Positions 17,564-25,768 of a stretch of 64,000 nucleotides of DNA are shown here, one piece after another (position 1 is the stretch's first letter; every line of letters begins with the position of its first letter). Below the pieces are notes generated by a model. That model saw nothing but the letters and a program-made list of their open reading frames with translations, did not search any database and was not told the origin of the DNA. The stretch covers positions 1 through 64,000 of the forward strand of contig CAJTJG010000009.1 of the NCBI GenBank assembly GCA_910576785.1. Direction: 5' to 3'. The position numbers and the translations under genes are program-made. The stretch is from an uncultured Duncaniella sp. GTDB taxonomy: Bacteria > Bacteroidota > Bacteroidia > Bacteroidales > Muribaculaceae.

Positions 17564-18214
17564 TCACCGCATGAAAGGAATACCCCCGTCCGTATCCGGA
17601 ATGAATGATTCGTAGGTACTGTCATCATAATACACCACTATGCCGATGACACGTTTCCTCTTGCTCCCGGTCGCAATGGGGTTAGGGGAGTGGTCTGTCT
17701 CCGCGGCCGGCTTTTCATCTTTTTTCTGAGAAACATCCGGTCTGCCGAAGTCAAATGTGGGCTGCATATCTGACACGGAGCGATTATTTCCAAACACAAA
17801 TTCATTTCCACCACGGTCAGCCACCGTTTCTTGACTCATATCGGACGAAATATGCTCATGAAATTTTTCTGCTCCTGCGTCACGATCATCCGCCAAAGCG
17901 TGTCTAGTTTCCTGTTCCTGCTGTTTATCAACGTTTTGAGCTGTAGAAAAGGCTCCCAATCCCGTTATTTCAGCCTCCGAGGATCCAATATTTGCTCCGC
18001 TTTCCATATTTCCCTCGCCAAACATCAACCATATCACGTTAAGCGACGGATAGCATTGGTGAATCTTACCTATGATCTCATCACTTACCTTTTTGTTGCG
18101 TCCGGCAAGAAGCTGCGAGGCCGTAGGGCGGGGGATACCGCATTCATCCGCAAACTGGGTCACACTGATCTGATGCGAATCGAGATAGAGTTTGAGTCTT
18201 GAAACAAGGTCCAT
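17564..18214 (-). CDS. Helix-turn-helix (XRE-like) DNA-binding protein with long unstructured tail
   Basis: Protein of 216 aa from the ATG at 18212-18214. The N-terminal 65 residues hold an HTH of the XRE/lambda-repressor type ('VTQFADECGIPRPTASQLLAGRNKKVS') followed by 'YPSLNVIWLMFGEG', as in many Bacteroidales XRE proteins. The remaining 150 residues are polar and low in structure, with a basic stretch (GSKRKR) near residue 190. It has its own consensus promoter, and a 14-base palindrome overlaps the -7 box, so autoregulation is likely. Targets are unknown. Confidence 0.8.
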   Translation of the reverse strand: MDLVSRLKLYLDSHQISVTQFADECGIPRPTASQLLAGRNKKVSDEIIGKIHQCYPSLNVIWLMFGEGNMESGANIGSSEAEITGLGAFSTAQNVDKQQEQETRHALADDRDAGAEKFHEHISSDMSQETVADRGGNEFVFGNNRSVSDMQPTFDFGRPDVSQKKDEKPAAETDHSPNPIATGSKRKRVIGIVVYYDDSTYESFIPDTDGGIPFMR

Positions 18215-18252
18215 AGAATAATGTATGTGATTTTGTAAATACAAACTTCAGT

Positions 18253-18293
18253 TTTGCATATGCAAATGTAGGAATAAAATTTGGATTTGCAAA
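18253..18293 (-). promoter_or_regulatory. Promoter and palindromic operator of the HTH gene
   Basis: The minus-strand -7 element TACATTTG (18263-18270) and -33 element TTTG (18290-18293) are 19 bases apart. The perfect 14-base palindrome TTTGCATATGCAAA (18253-18266) overlaps the -7 element and the predicted start. Related half-sites recur at 18771-18784 (TTTGCAAATGCAAA) and at 18687-18696 (GTTTGCAAAC). Confidence 0.6.
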
Positions 18294-19224
18294 ATTTACA
18301 ATCGAAAATTGCATAGTCGTTTTATACTTTGCAATCATGAACAAATACTATATGCATTTTAAAACAGTCGCCAAACCACGACAAACCCTAATCTAAATCA
18401 TTTGTTTAATATAATTAATTCAATGCAGTGATATTTCGCTGATTATACCAATTGACAATTATTAGTAGCAACATACTGCATCCCTTTTGCCGACATTATG
18501 AAAAGTCTAAAGCTTATTGTTAGATTTATTTAGTATAGCTACTGATAAACAGAGGTGTATCTTATGTATGAAAATATGTTAACACCGGCTCTTATCGCCT
18601 ATTTACATCTGAATAATGGGAATGTCAAACATAAACCATTAGCTCTTCACCACTGTGTCGAATGACTGTTGGATTCTGTAAACTCAGTTTGCAAACCCAT
18701 GATTGGATGTTTGTCTATATTGTTTTTACAATTGCAACTTCTACAAGTTTGCTTATTCACCTTGTTTTGATTTGCAAATGCAAAATACATCTCTTGAATC
18801 CTTGTATATTATTAGAACAATTCTTCAAGAGCAAATTATGCGAAAACTCCATATTTTAACACAATTTTCTTGTTTATTTTATAAAATTTTACTATTGCAC
18901 ATATTTCAGGTGTTCATGCATACATATGATCACTACAGTAGGGGGTCTCCCTTACATTAATATTGCACTGGTATTTTATCGGAAAATCCCTGCGATATTT
19001 TCATCTACTCTACAAAACCTGTGGAAATATGGAACTCTCGCTCACACTCTGTTTGCTTGTTGTGATACTTGAATATTTAAGACTTGTTCATGTATTTAAT
19101 AGTATCCTGTTCATCTTCAAGGTCAACGCGGTTGAGCTTGCCATAGGACAGTCGCGCCCCGTTCCATTGTCTTTGAGTCCTTGCGTTTCTCAGCCATTTT
19201 GTAAGTAGGTTAGTCGTAGGCATA
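18294..19224. other. AT-rich gene-free stretch
   Basis: About 930 bases with no open frame that has a recognisable product, promoter and plausible composition together. It is much richer in A and T than the flanking housekeeping genes. It contains the TTTGCA-type palindromic sites noted for the HTH regulator and a 19-codon open frame at about 18338-18397 that I cannot support. The stretch may be decayed DNA or an upstream regulatory region. Confidence 0.5.
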
Positions 19225-19270
19225 AAATAACCGGCTTGGTTACTGCAAAAGAAATCAAGCCGGTTATATG
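19220..19270 (-). terminator. Hairpin downstream of the 19285 gene
   Basis: An 11-base perfect stem (19227-19237 with 19257-19267) has a 19-base loop. It is extended by an imperfect gcata/tatgc pairing at the base. It starts 18 bases past the stop codon at 19285. Confidence 0.6.
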
Positions 19271-19284
19271 CCGTAAAAGACGTG

Positions 19285-19728
19285 TTAATCAAACGATGGC
19301 ACGTTAGAAGAATATTGTGTGGCGGAAAGAGTTATATGAGAGCCATCTTCTGACTTCATTTCTACTTCTATCCCTCGTCCATGAGAAGTTTCTTCTGTAT
19401 ATGGTTTCATCTCAACTTTTAACTGTTTCTTGTTATCGGCTGGAATTGTAACCGTTAACCATTCGTTTGAATAAGTGCAGACATCGTCACAAGTCTGATT
19501 GGTGGGATATTCTATTTGCTCGGTGTCACCAACGACAATCAGATATTTTTCAACCATCCAATATGAATGATTCTTACAAACAAAAGTAAACTCACCTCCC
19601 TCAGATGGAATGTTCACACTATATTCGTTAACTTCAATGGTTCCTGCATCCGGGCCATCTGAACATTGAGAAGAAGATAGGAAGCATAAAAAAACTACAC
19701 TTACGATAAATGGGATAAATCTTTTCAT
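19285..19728 (-). CDS. Secreted hypothetical protein with BACON-like features
   Basis: Protein of 147 aa. The signal sequence ends near 'FLSSSQC', which could be a weak lipobox (Cys23). The mature part has 'V.IPSEGGEFTFVCKN..W' and 'EWLTVTIPADNKKQLKVEMKPYTE', a pattern reminiscent of the BACON/Ig-like all-beta domain common in Bacteroidota surface proteins. The match is partial and I assign no function. The low GC content and the lack of operon partners suggest an accessory gene. Confidence 0.6.
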   Translation of the reverse strand: MKRFIPFIVSVVFLCFLSSSQCSDGPDAGTIEVNEYSVNIPSEGGEFTFVCKNHSYWMVEKYLIVVGDTEQIEYPTNQTCDDVCTYSNEWLTVTIPADNKKQLKVEMKPYTEETSHGRGIEVEMKSEDGSHITLSATQYSSNVPSFD

Positions 19729-19827
19729 ATTGATATAGATTTTTTTAAGAAAAACGCCAAAGGCACGAATTATATTTTACGCGTCGTCCTCCATTTCGGT
19801 GCAATATTTTATGGATTAAAAGACGGC

Positions 19828-20373
19828 TTACCAAGGTCTGTGTTGTGGTTGAGCCGGTTTGAAATCCCAAGGAGTTTTATGATATTCAGTTATCCTTTTA
19901 CCTACTGTGTTCAGGAGGTACCATCCCAAGACTTTATCTTTAACGAGTGCCACTCCACGATGAAATGGATAGGCTTCATCAAAATAATCAGATACGAGTT
20001 TATTACCTTGTCCATTGATAAATGTCCACCCCATGACTTTATCTCTGACAAGAGCGTATCCCTCGTGGAAATCATCAACTTCTGTGTAGTAGTCAGTGAA
20101 TCTTTTCCCAGAAAGATTTATGAAACACCAACCCATAATTTTATCCTTTACAGCGGCTGCTCCTTGGCTATAAGGACGTATCTCTTGGTAGTAATCACTA
20201 ATACGATTGCCGTCAAGGTCAGAAACGTACCAGCCCATAATTCGGTCTTTTTGAATTATGAGGCTTGGAGCATCATCATAGTAATAATTACTGGTATCGT
20301 AGGGATAATAATATTGTGCATTGGCTGAAACAAATGCACAAAGAAGTGAGATAATGAGAAGAACGTGTGTCAT
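19828..20373 (-). CDS. WG-repeat protein, secreted
   Basis: Protein of 181 aa with a signal peptide (cleavage after 'FVSANA'). It has four WG-type repeats of about 32 residues, each containing 'KD(R/K)IMGW.(F/V)....G' then 'YY.E..P(Y/F)..G.A.V'. WG repeats form beta-rich scaffolds of unknown binding specificity. A minus-strand -7 element TATTTTTG lies at 20398-20405. Base composition is AT-rich like its neighbour. Confidence 0.78.
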   Translation of the reverse strand: MTHVLLIISLLCAFVSANAQYYYPYDTSNYYYDDAPSLIIQKDRIMGWYVSDLDGNRISDYYQEIRPYSQGAAAVKDKIMGWCFINLSGKRFTDYYTEVDDFHEGYALVRDKVMGWTFINGQGNKLVSDYFDEAYPFHRGVALVKDKVLGWYLLNTVGKRITEYHKTPWDFKPAQPQHRPW

Positions 20374-20426
20374 ACAAAACTTTTTCTATATAGACTACAA
20401 AAATATATAATAGTTTATTATTACTG

Positions 20427-20550
20427 TTAATGCCGATGAAGAAAACGAGGTTGTAGCTGCAACAGCTCGCGCTTTGAAATCATCGTGGCCCAGGTGGTAA
20501 CAAAATCGTCGAATACAATTATGTTGCGCTCCGTCATGAGTGTTGCAAGG
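20427..20550 (-). pseudogene. Decayed 3' end of a ComF-like phosphoribosyltransferase gene
   Basis: On the minus strand one frame reads 'SGRLATLMTERNIIVFDDFV' then 'TTWATMISKRELLQLQPR' and ends at the stop 20427-20429. The hydrophobic strand followed by DD and TT.AT is the PRPP-binding motif of type I phosphoribosyltransferases (usual form VDD..TTGAT). The conserved Gly is Trp here, and upstream in the same frame there is a TAG stop within about ten codons. No longer frame exists. It looks like the leftover C-terminal end of a lost gene. Confidence 0.4.
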
Positions 20551-20843
20551 CGGCCAGAAATGAGCTATGCTAAATTTCTGACCTTGTCTTTACACCATCA
20601 GATGCCCGAAATTCTACAGTTGTAGCAGGATGATCCTCCGTCTATGGGTACAGACTTTAAACAGATTTAAATCGGGGGAGGACTTTAAAATAGGGGATAC
20701 TTATACAGCCGCTTAGGCACACATTCCCGATATCTTCCTATGTCTATTTAACATAATAGTGATTATGAATCAATTCTCACTATTTCATTTCCATTACATA
20801 ATTATTACATTTTTGTTATATTTCATGTTTAAGGCATTCCTGA
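20551..20843. other. Intergenic stretch upstream of the GT2 gene
   Basis: About 290 bases with no supported gene. Several stops in all frames and no strong hairpin were seen. The right end carries the promoter of the glycosyltransferase gene. Confidence 0.4.
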
Positions 20844-20875
20844 TTTGGTTATTTTATACAGATCGTCTAATTTTG
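20844..20875 (+). promoter_or_regulatory. Promoter of the GT2 gene
   Basis: TTTG (20844-20847) and TAATTTTG (20868-20875) are separated by 20 bases. Initiation is predicted near 20882, about 10 bases before the ATG at 20892. Confidence 0.65.
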
Positions 20876-20891
20876 CATCAACACGACTATT

Positions 20892-21680
20892 ATGCATCAA
20901 CTGATAGATACGGAAATGACCGACACTCCCATAAACCCACTGTTTTCAATCATAACTGTGAGCTACAATGCTGCCGACACAATCCCACATACGCTGAGGA
21001 GCATCGAGAGCCAGACATGTAAGCTTTACGAATATATCGTCATTGACGGAAAATCAAAAGACGATACCGTCGCGCTTGCCATGGATGCCAAGATTGAAAA
21101 CAAGACTGTGATATCTGAAAAGGACTATGGGCTATATGATGCCATGAATAAAGGTCTCGGTTATGCCCGTGGTGACTATGTCATTTTTCTGAATGCAGGC
21201 GATACATTCCATTCTCCCGACACCCTCCAGCATATAGCCGACACAATAGTATCCCAGGATTATCCGGGCATTGTCTATGGCCAGACAGACATCGTCGATT
21301 CAGAACGCAGATATATCGGGCCACGGCATCTCACTGCACCAGAGCGACTCACTCTCGAGAGTTTCGGCGATGGCATGTGCGTGTGCCATCAGGCGTTCGT
21401 CGCTCTAAGGAAACTTACAAGCAATTTTGACACAAGGTTGAAGTATTCTGCCGACTACAAGTGGTGCATATTGTGTCTACAGCGCTCTCATCGCAATTCA
21501 TATACCGGAGAAGTGCTTATCGATTATCTTTCAGAGGGCGTCACCACAAACAATCACATGGCGTCGTTGTTTGAACGTTTCCGGATCATGAGCCACTACT
21601 ATGGCTTCTTCCCCACCCTACTCAATCATTTCAGATTCATCGCTCGTTATCTCAAGCGCAGAAGGCAGAAACGGTCGTGA
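20892..21680 (+). CDS. Family 2 glycosyltransferase
   Basis: Protein of 262 aa with a GT-A fold. The N-terminal 'SIITVSYNAADTIPHTLRSI' and 'YIVIDGKSKDDT' bind the nucleotide sugar, and 'GLYDAMNKGLGYARGDYVIFLNAGD' contains the DxD-like region. The pattern is like WcaA/WcaE-type transferases used in capsule, LPS or exopolysaccharide synthesis. There is no signal or membrane segment; it is a cytoplasmic or peripheral enzyme. It stands alone with its own promoter and is convergent with ruvC, so the pathway is not evident. Confidence 0.88.
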   Translation: MHQLIDTEMTDTPINPLFSIITVSYNAADTIPHTLRSIESQTCKLYEYIVIDGKSKDDTVALAMDAKIENKTVISEKDYGLYDAMNKGLGYARGDYVIFLNAGDTFHSPDTLQHIADTIVSQDYPGIVYGQTDIVDSERRYIGPRHLTAPERLTLESFGDGMCVCHQAFVALRKLTSNFDTRLKYSADYKWCILCLQRSHRNSYTGEVLIDYLSEGVTTNNHMASLFERFRIMSHYYGFFPTLLNHFRFIARYLKRRRQKRS

Positions 21681-21682
21681 GT

Positions 21683-22255
21683 TTATTTCACTCTTCCGGG
21701 ATTTTTGGCTATGAAATCCGCCCACGATTTGGGGCCGGAGGTCGGAATGGGCCGCGATTTCTCGTAATGATGGCATAGTGCGGCGGCAAGTCCGTCCGTG
21801 GCATCCAGCTCCACACCCTCGAGTTGATCGCTGGATATTTTAAGTATGCGCCTCAACATCTCTCTTACCTGCTCTTTCGAGGCTCCGCCATTCCCGGTTA
21901 TGGCCATCTTTATTTTACGAGGTTCATACTCTGTGATCGGCACATCCCTCGACAATGCCGCCGCCATGGCTACACCCTGGGCACGGCCGAGTTTCAGCAT
22001 TGACTGCACATTCTTGCCGAAGAATGGTGCTTCGATAGCCATTTCGTCCGGAAGATACTGTTCCACAAGACCTTGTACACGATCATATATACGTTTGAGT
22101 CTCATGTAATGTGATTCGAATTTATCAAGTCTCACCACACCCATGGCTATGAGTACAGGATTTTTACCGGTGATACCAAGTATCCCGTAACCCATGATAT
22201 TGGTGCCCGGATCTACACCGATATATATTTTGTCGTACTGAGGTTTGCTATCCAT
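21683..22255 (-). CDS. ruvC: Holliday junction resolvase RuvC
   Basis: Protein of 190 aa. The RNase H-like fold starts with 'IYIGVDPGTNIMGYGIL' (first catalytic Asp) and contains 'MAIEAPFFGKNVQSMLKLGRAQGVAM' (catalytic Glu) and 'DATDGLAAALCH' (C-terminal acidic pair). It resolves Holliday junctions with RuvAB. The ATG at 22253-22255 overlaps the TGA of the preceding DUF4286 gene by one base (TGATG), which identifies the start. A longer upstream reading would fall inside that gene. It is the last gene of a long minus-strand operon. Confidence 0.96.
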   Translation of the reverse strand: MDSKPQYDKIYIGVDPGTNIMGYGILGITGKNPVLIAMGVVRLDKFESHYMRLKRIYDRVQGLVEQYLPDEMAIEAPFFGKNVQSMLKLGRAQGVAMAAALSRDVPITEYEPRKIKMAITGNGGASKEQVREMLRRILKISSDQLEGVELDATDGLAAALCHHYEKSRPIPTSGPKSWADFIAKNPGRVK

Positions 22256-22560
22256 CAAAGCGGCACGTTCTCCATATAGGTTGTAAAGAATAATATTTTG
22301 CCATCGCGACCTTTCATCAGACGGCTCATTGATTCCGCACCGGCACACCCGGTCCATCCCTCAGCCACATCAAGTGTGGAGGCTGTGAGCTGTACCGCAT
22401 ATCCGGTCACTCCTTCGCCCACCTCCGCGAGGATAATATTCACCATCGGATCAGACAATCCGGCACATGCCGAGGCGGGTATATAATCCGTCTTTACCCA
22501 TTGCATGAACTCAGCCTCCTCTGTCGGGCTCACATAAAACGTGGTGTTTACTATGATCAT
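22255..22560 (-). CDS. DUF4286 family protein
   Basis: Protein of 101 aa with the family's look: 'MIIVNTTFYVSPTEEAEFMQWVKTDYIPASA' and 'LTASTLDVAEGW'. It is a small ferredoxin-like/dimeric alpha-beta barrel type of fold by pattern, with no known function. In Bacteroidales it is regularly found directly before ruvC, as here. It starts 4 bases after the cstA stop. Confidence 0.82.
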   Translation of the reverse strand: MIIVNTTFYVSPTEEAEFMQWVKTDYIPASACAGLSDPMVNIILAEVGEGVTGYAVQLTASTLDVAEGWTGCAGAESMSRLMKGRDGKILFFTTYMENVPL

Positions 22561-22563
22561 CTC

Positions 22564-24000
22564 TTATTTCTTTACGGTTGGTGAATTCCTGCGTTTTGAC
22601 GCGCATCTGAATGCTGCGGCGGCACATGCCAGAGTGAACGCTGCCGCCACGAGCGATGATATGAGTTCGGATGACACTCCTGCAAACTGCGGTGAGAACA
22701 CCACAAACTGTGCCACTATGAATGTCATGAACAATGCCGGGATCAATGCCACCCAGTAATTCTCGCCACGCTCCGCGAGCCATACGTATATAGTCCATAA
22801 CACTATGGCGGCAAGTGTCTGGTTGGCCCATGCGAAATAGCGCCATACAATCCCGAAATCAACAAGCGTGATGCCATATCCTATCAGGAACAGCGGTATG
22901 CATATGGCAAATCTGTTGAGTATGGGCTTCTGGTCAAACCTGAACATATCAGCTACTATAAGACGTGCTCCGCGGAAGGCTGTATCCCCTGATGTGATCG
23001 GGGCTGCAACTACTCCAAGCAATGCCAGCAGTGCACCCACCTGCCCCATCGTGGTCTTTGATATCACATCCACCGCCCAGGCAGCATTGTTGCCATGCTC
23101 GGCAAGTTGCTCGCCAAGCGTGCCCGCACCATTGAAAAAAGCCATGGCGATAGCTGCCCATATGAGTGCGATGATACTCTCCGATATCATCGATCCATAG
23201 AACACTGAACGGCATTCACGTTCTGTTGACACACATCGAGCCATCAACGGACTCTGTGTAGCATGAAATCCGGATATGGCTCCGCAGGCTATTGTAATAA
23301 AAAGAGTTGGGAATATGGGTAGTTTACCGGCATCCGGTTGGAAATTATGCAGGGTGGTGAGTTCAGGAATAGAATACTCCCCCTTGATCAACACAATGAA
23401 CAGGCCGGCGGCCATAGCTATGAGCGCTATGCCAAACACCGGATATATTTTGCCTATCACCTTATCCACGGGCAACACCGTGGCTATGATATAATAGACA
23501 AGGATTATATATACCCATGCATTCTGCCCGACGGAAGGAACCATCGACCCGAGCAGCTGAGCCGGGCTGAGGATGAATACCGATCCGACAAGCACAAGCA
23601 ATGCTATTGAAAAATACCTTACCACTGTCCTCACGGAAGTGCCGAGATATTTACCGATTATCTCCGGCAGACTCTTTCCATCGCCTCTCACTATCATCAT
23701 ACCCGAGAGATAGTCGTGCATGGTTCCGAAAAATATACCGCCGAGAGTGATCCACAGGAATGCCACCGGGCCGAAGCATGCGCCGAGAATAGCGCCGAAT
23801 ATAGGACCGGTTCCGGCTATGTTCAGAAGCTGTATCAGAAACACACGCCAGCGGGGAAGACGGATATAGTCCACTCCGTCATTAAGCCTTATGGCAGGTG
23901 TGACATTGCTGTCGTCAGCACCGGCTATGCGCTGTAGATATTTCCCATAGGTAAAGTATGCCGTGACAAGCAATGCAAGGCAAATTATGAATGTTATCAT
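22564..24000 (-). CDS. cstA: Carbon starvation protein CstA-type peptide/pyruvate transporter
   Basis: Protein of 478 aa, highly hydrophobic with about 12-13 membrane segments. Family markers include 'ITFIICLALLVTAYFTYGKYL', 'FGAILGACFGPVAFLWITLGGIFFG' (split here across two helices), 'GDTAFRGARL' and the 'NIAGTGPIFGA' loop. It is shorter than E. coli CstA (about 700 aa), as is usual in Bacteroidota. Family members import peptides or pyruvate across the inner membrane. It sits 4 bases from each neighbour in the rnr-ruvC operon. The C-terminal tail is basic. Confidence 0.9.
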   Translation of the reverse strand: MITFIICLALLVTAYFTYGKYLQRIAGADDSNVTPAIRLNDGVDYIRLPRWRVFLIQLLNIAGTGPIFGAILGACFGPVAFLWITLGGIFFGTMHDYLSGMMIVRGDGKSLPEIIGKYLGTSVRTVVRYFSIALLVLVGSVFILSPAQLLGSMVPSVGQNAWVYIILVYYIIATVLPVDKVIGKIYPVFGIALIAMAAGLFIVLIKGEYSIPELTTLHNFQPDAGKLPIFPTLFITIACGAISGFHATQSPLMARCVSTERECRSVFYGSMISESIIALIWAAIAMAFFNGAGTLGEQLAEHGNNAAWAVDVISKTTMGQVGALLALLGVVAAPITSGDTAFRGARLIVADMFRFDQKPILNRFAICIPLFLIGYGITLVDFGIVWRYFAWANQTLAAIVLWTIYVWLAERGENYWVALIPALFMTFIVAQFVVFSPQFAGVSSELISSLVAAAFTLACAAAAFRCASKRRNSPTVKK

Positions 24001-24003
24001 GGT

Positions 24004-24966
24004 TTATTTGTTTATATCAAAATACCACGGGTGTGATGTGACGTACACTGCACCCGGCTGAAGATCCATACCATCAATTCTCACCGCTCCGCAGTATTCC
24101 CGTCTGGAGAAATCGGGGTCATCCTGATCCATGTGGCTGACTTTCACCTGCCCCGAGCAGTGTATGTAGTACCCGTCCCTGTCGTATATCCCTACATGGG
24201 TTATACGACCGCTTTTATCCGGGCTGAAAAAGAGAAGATCTCCGCATCTCAGAGCATCGTTATCTTCCACGGCAATACCGCTCCTCGACTGATCGGCGGC
24301 ATCGCGCGGCAATATCATGCCATGAGTCATGAATGCTATGCGCACCAATCCCGAGCAGTCCATTCCCTTCGTAGAAAGTCCGCCCCATAGATATGGTGTG
24401 CCCCCAAGGGCATGACAGCTGTCGGTCATCGCCGTATAGTCTATCGGGCAGACGGCAAACCTGTCAAGAGGCGCGGTTCTTGTGACTGCGACATACCCTG
24501 ACATTCCATCCGGCAGGATGATATGGCAATAGCTGGAACTGTTATCCATATCATCCTGCTTCTCCTCTACTACGATGGCTCCTGCAGTGAGCGTAGTGAC
24601 GACATTGCGTGCATCCGTCTTTAGTGTATCGCCCACAACCCTTGTCTCGGACATGGGCATGATCATACGGCGGGATGACCGGCGCCACCGCGCCATTTCA
24701 TCTTCCGTCATACCTTTCAGTGCCGAACGGTTTATGTATCCCTCATAAGAATCAGGGAGCACTACACTCACCCAGTCAGAGCCTTCGTTATCGTCCACGA
24801 TCTCGACAGGAGTCCCAAGCAATGCCTGTGTGACCATTTCCGATGCATGTGCCGGAGCCTGACGCACAGGTGTGACCGGAACCGACACAAGTGCCTGCCG
24901 CGCATATGTATCGTGTACGGCAAATGCCAGTATCGCGTTAATTATGATCAGATGCTTCAAGTGCAT
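24004..24966 (-). CDS. NlpC/P60 (C40) peptidoglycan endopeptidase with SH3-like domains
   Basis: Protein of 320 aa. I start at the ATG 24964-24966 because it gives a clean signal peptide (MHLKHLIIINAILAFAVHDTYA) and avoids overlap with tatD. Two SH3b-like segments follow ('VVDDNEGSDWVSVVLPDSYEGYIN', 'YCHIILPDGMSGYVAV'), then an NlpC/P60 domain with catalytic Cys in 'MDCSGLVRIAF' and His in 'THVGIYDRDGYYIH'. It probably cleaves D-Glu-mDAP type stem-peptide bonds in the periplasm. It is operonic with tatD upstream and cstA downstream. Confidence 0.9.
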   Translation of the reverse strand: MHLKHLIIINAILAFAVHDTYARQALVSVPVTPVRQAPAHASEMVTQALLGTPVEIVDDNEGSDWVSVVLPDSYEGYINRSALKGMTEDEMARWRRSSRRMIMPMSETRVVGDTLKTDARNVVTTLTAGAIVVEEKQDDMDNSSSYCHIILPDGMSGYVAVTRTAPLDRFAVCPIDYTAMTDSCHALGGTPYLWGGLSTKGMDCSGLVRIAFMTHGMILPRDAADQSRSGIAVEDNDALRCGDLLFFSPDKSGRITHVGIYDRDGYYIHCSGQVKVSHMDQDDPDFSRREYCGAVRIDGMDLQPGAVYVTSHPWYFDINK

Positions 24967-24988
24967 GGACAGAGGGAAGATATGGATA

Positions 24989-25765
24989 TCAATCGGTGAT
25001 GGCAAAAAGCTTTTCCGCATTCTCAGTAGTGACGGTCGCCACTTGCTCTATGGTCAGGCCCATAGTGTTGGCTATCGTCTCAGCAATGAGCGGAATATTG
25101 GCGCTCTCGTTCCGCTTTCCGCGATACGGCACCGGTGACAGATAAGGAGAGTCTGTCTCAAGTATTATTCTCTCGATCCCTATCTCGGGAAGCACCTCGC
25201 GCAGGCTCGTGTTTTTGAACGTGACAATTCCATTTATTCCGAAATAGAAATCACCCGTTTCTCTGAAGGCTCTGACATCCTCGGCCGATCCTCCGAAACT
25301 ATGGAATACACCGCGCGGACATCTGTCCATATCCGATAGTATCCCGATTATCTCTTCGTGAGCGTCACGGCAATGTATTATCACCGGTTTGTCAAGCTCC
25401 ACTGCAAGTTCGGCCTGTATCCTGAAAGCATCCCGCTGCTGTAGCAGATATGTCTTGTCCCAATAAAGGTCAAGACCGATCTCCCCTACGGCAACATACG
25501 ATGAGCTGTTGTCCCGCAGCTCACGTTCGATAGTCGCATAGACTGCCTTCCAGCCATCATCCACCTCGGTCGGATGCAGCCCCATGGCCATATATGTGCA
25601 GTCAGGAAAGCTCTCGTGCAGCGATTTCATCTGCCCGATAGTGGAAAGATCCACATTCGGGAATATCATCTTCCCGACACCGGCCTCGAGCGCACGCTCT
25701 ACAGCCCCGCCGCATTCACTGCCGAAGTCAGGAAGATACAGATGTGTGTGCGTATCGACGTACAT
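24989..25765 (-). CDS. tatD: TatD family metal-dependent hydrolase (DNase)
   Basis: Protein of 258 aa. Metal ligands are visible as 'DTHTHLYLPDF' at the start, the Glu of 'VGEIGLDLYWD', 'IHCRDAHEE', 'HSFGGS' and 'LETDSPYL'. TatD-family enzymes are cytoplasmic 3'-5' exonucleases or related hydrolases. It sits 4 bases downstream of the polyprenyl synthetase gene. The family contains several paralogues, so the symbol denotes the family. Confidence 0.92.
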   Translation of the reverse strand: MYVDTHTHLYLPDFGSECGGAVERALEAGVGKMIFPNVDLSTIGQMKSLHESFPDCTYMAMGLHPTEVDDGWKAVYATIERELRDNSSSYVAVGEIGLDLYWDKTYLLQQRDAFRIQAELAVELDKPVIIHCRDAHEEIIGILSDMDRCPRGVFHSFGGSAEDVRAFRETGDFYFGINGIVTFKNTSLREVLPEIGIERIILETDSPYLSPVPYRGKRNESANIPLIAETIANTMGLTIEQVATVTTENAEKLFAITD

Positions 25766-25768
25766 CTC

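Noticed and set aside
18338..18397. 19-codon open frame after a near-consensus -7 element
   Set aside because: The -7 spacing is one base short of consensus, and a 19-residue product cannot be supported without conservation data.
18662..19292. Several open frames of 60-85 codons in the AT-rich gap
   Set aside because: They lack promoters, signal or domain patterns, and lie in highly AT-rich DNA where such frames arise by chance.
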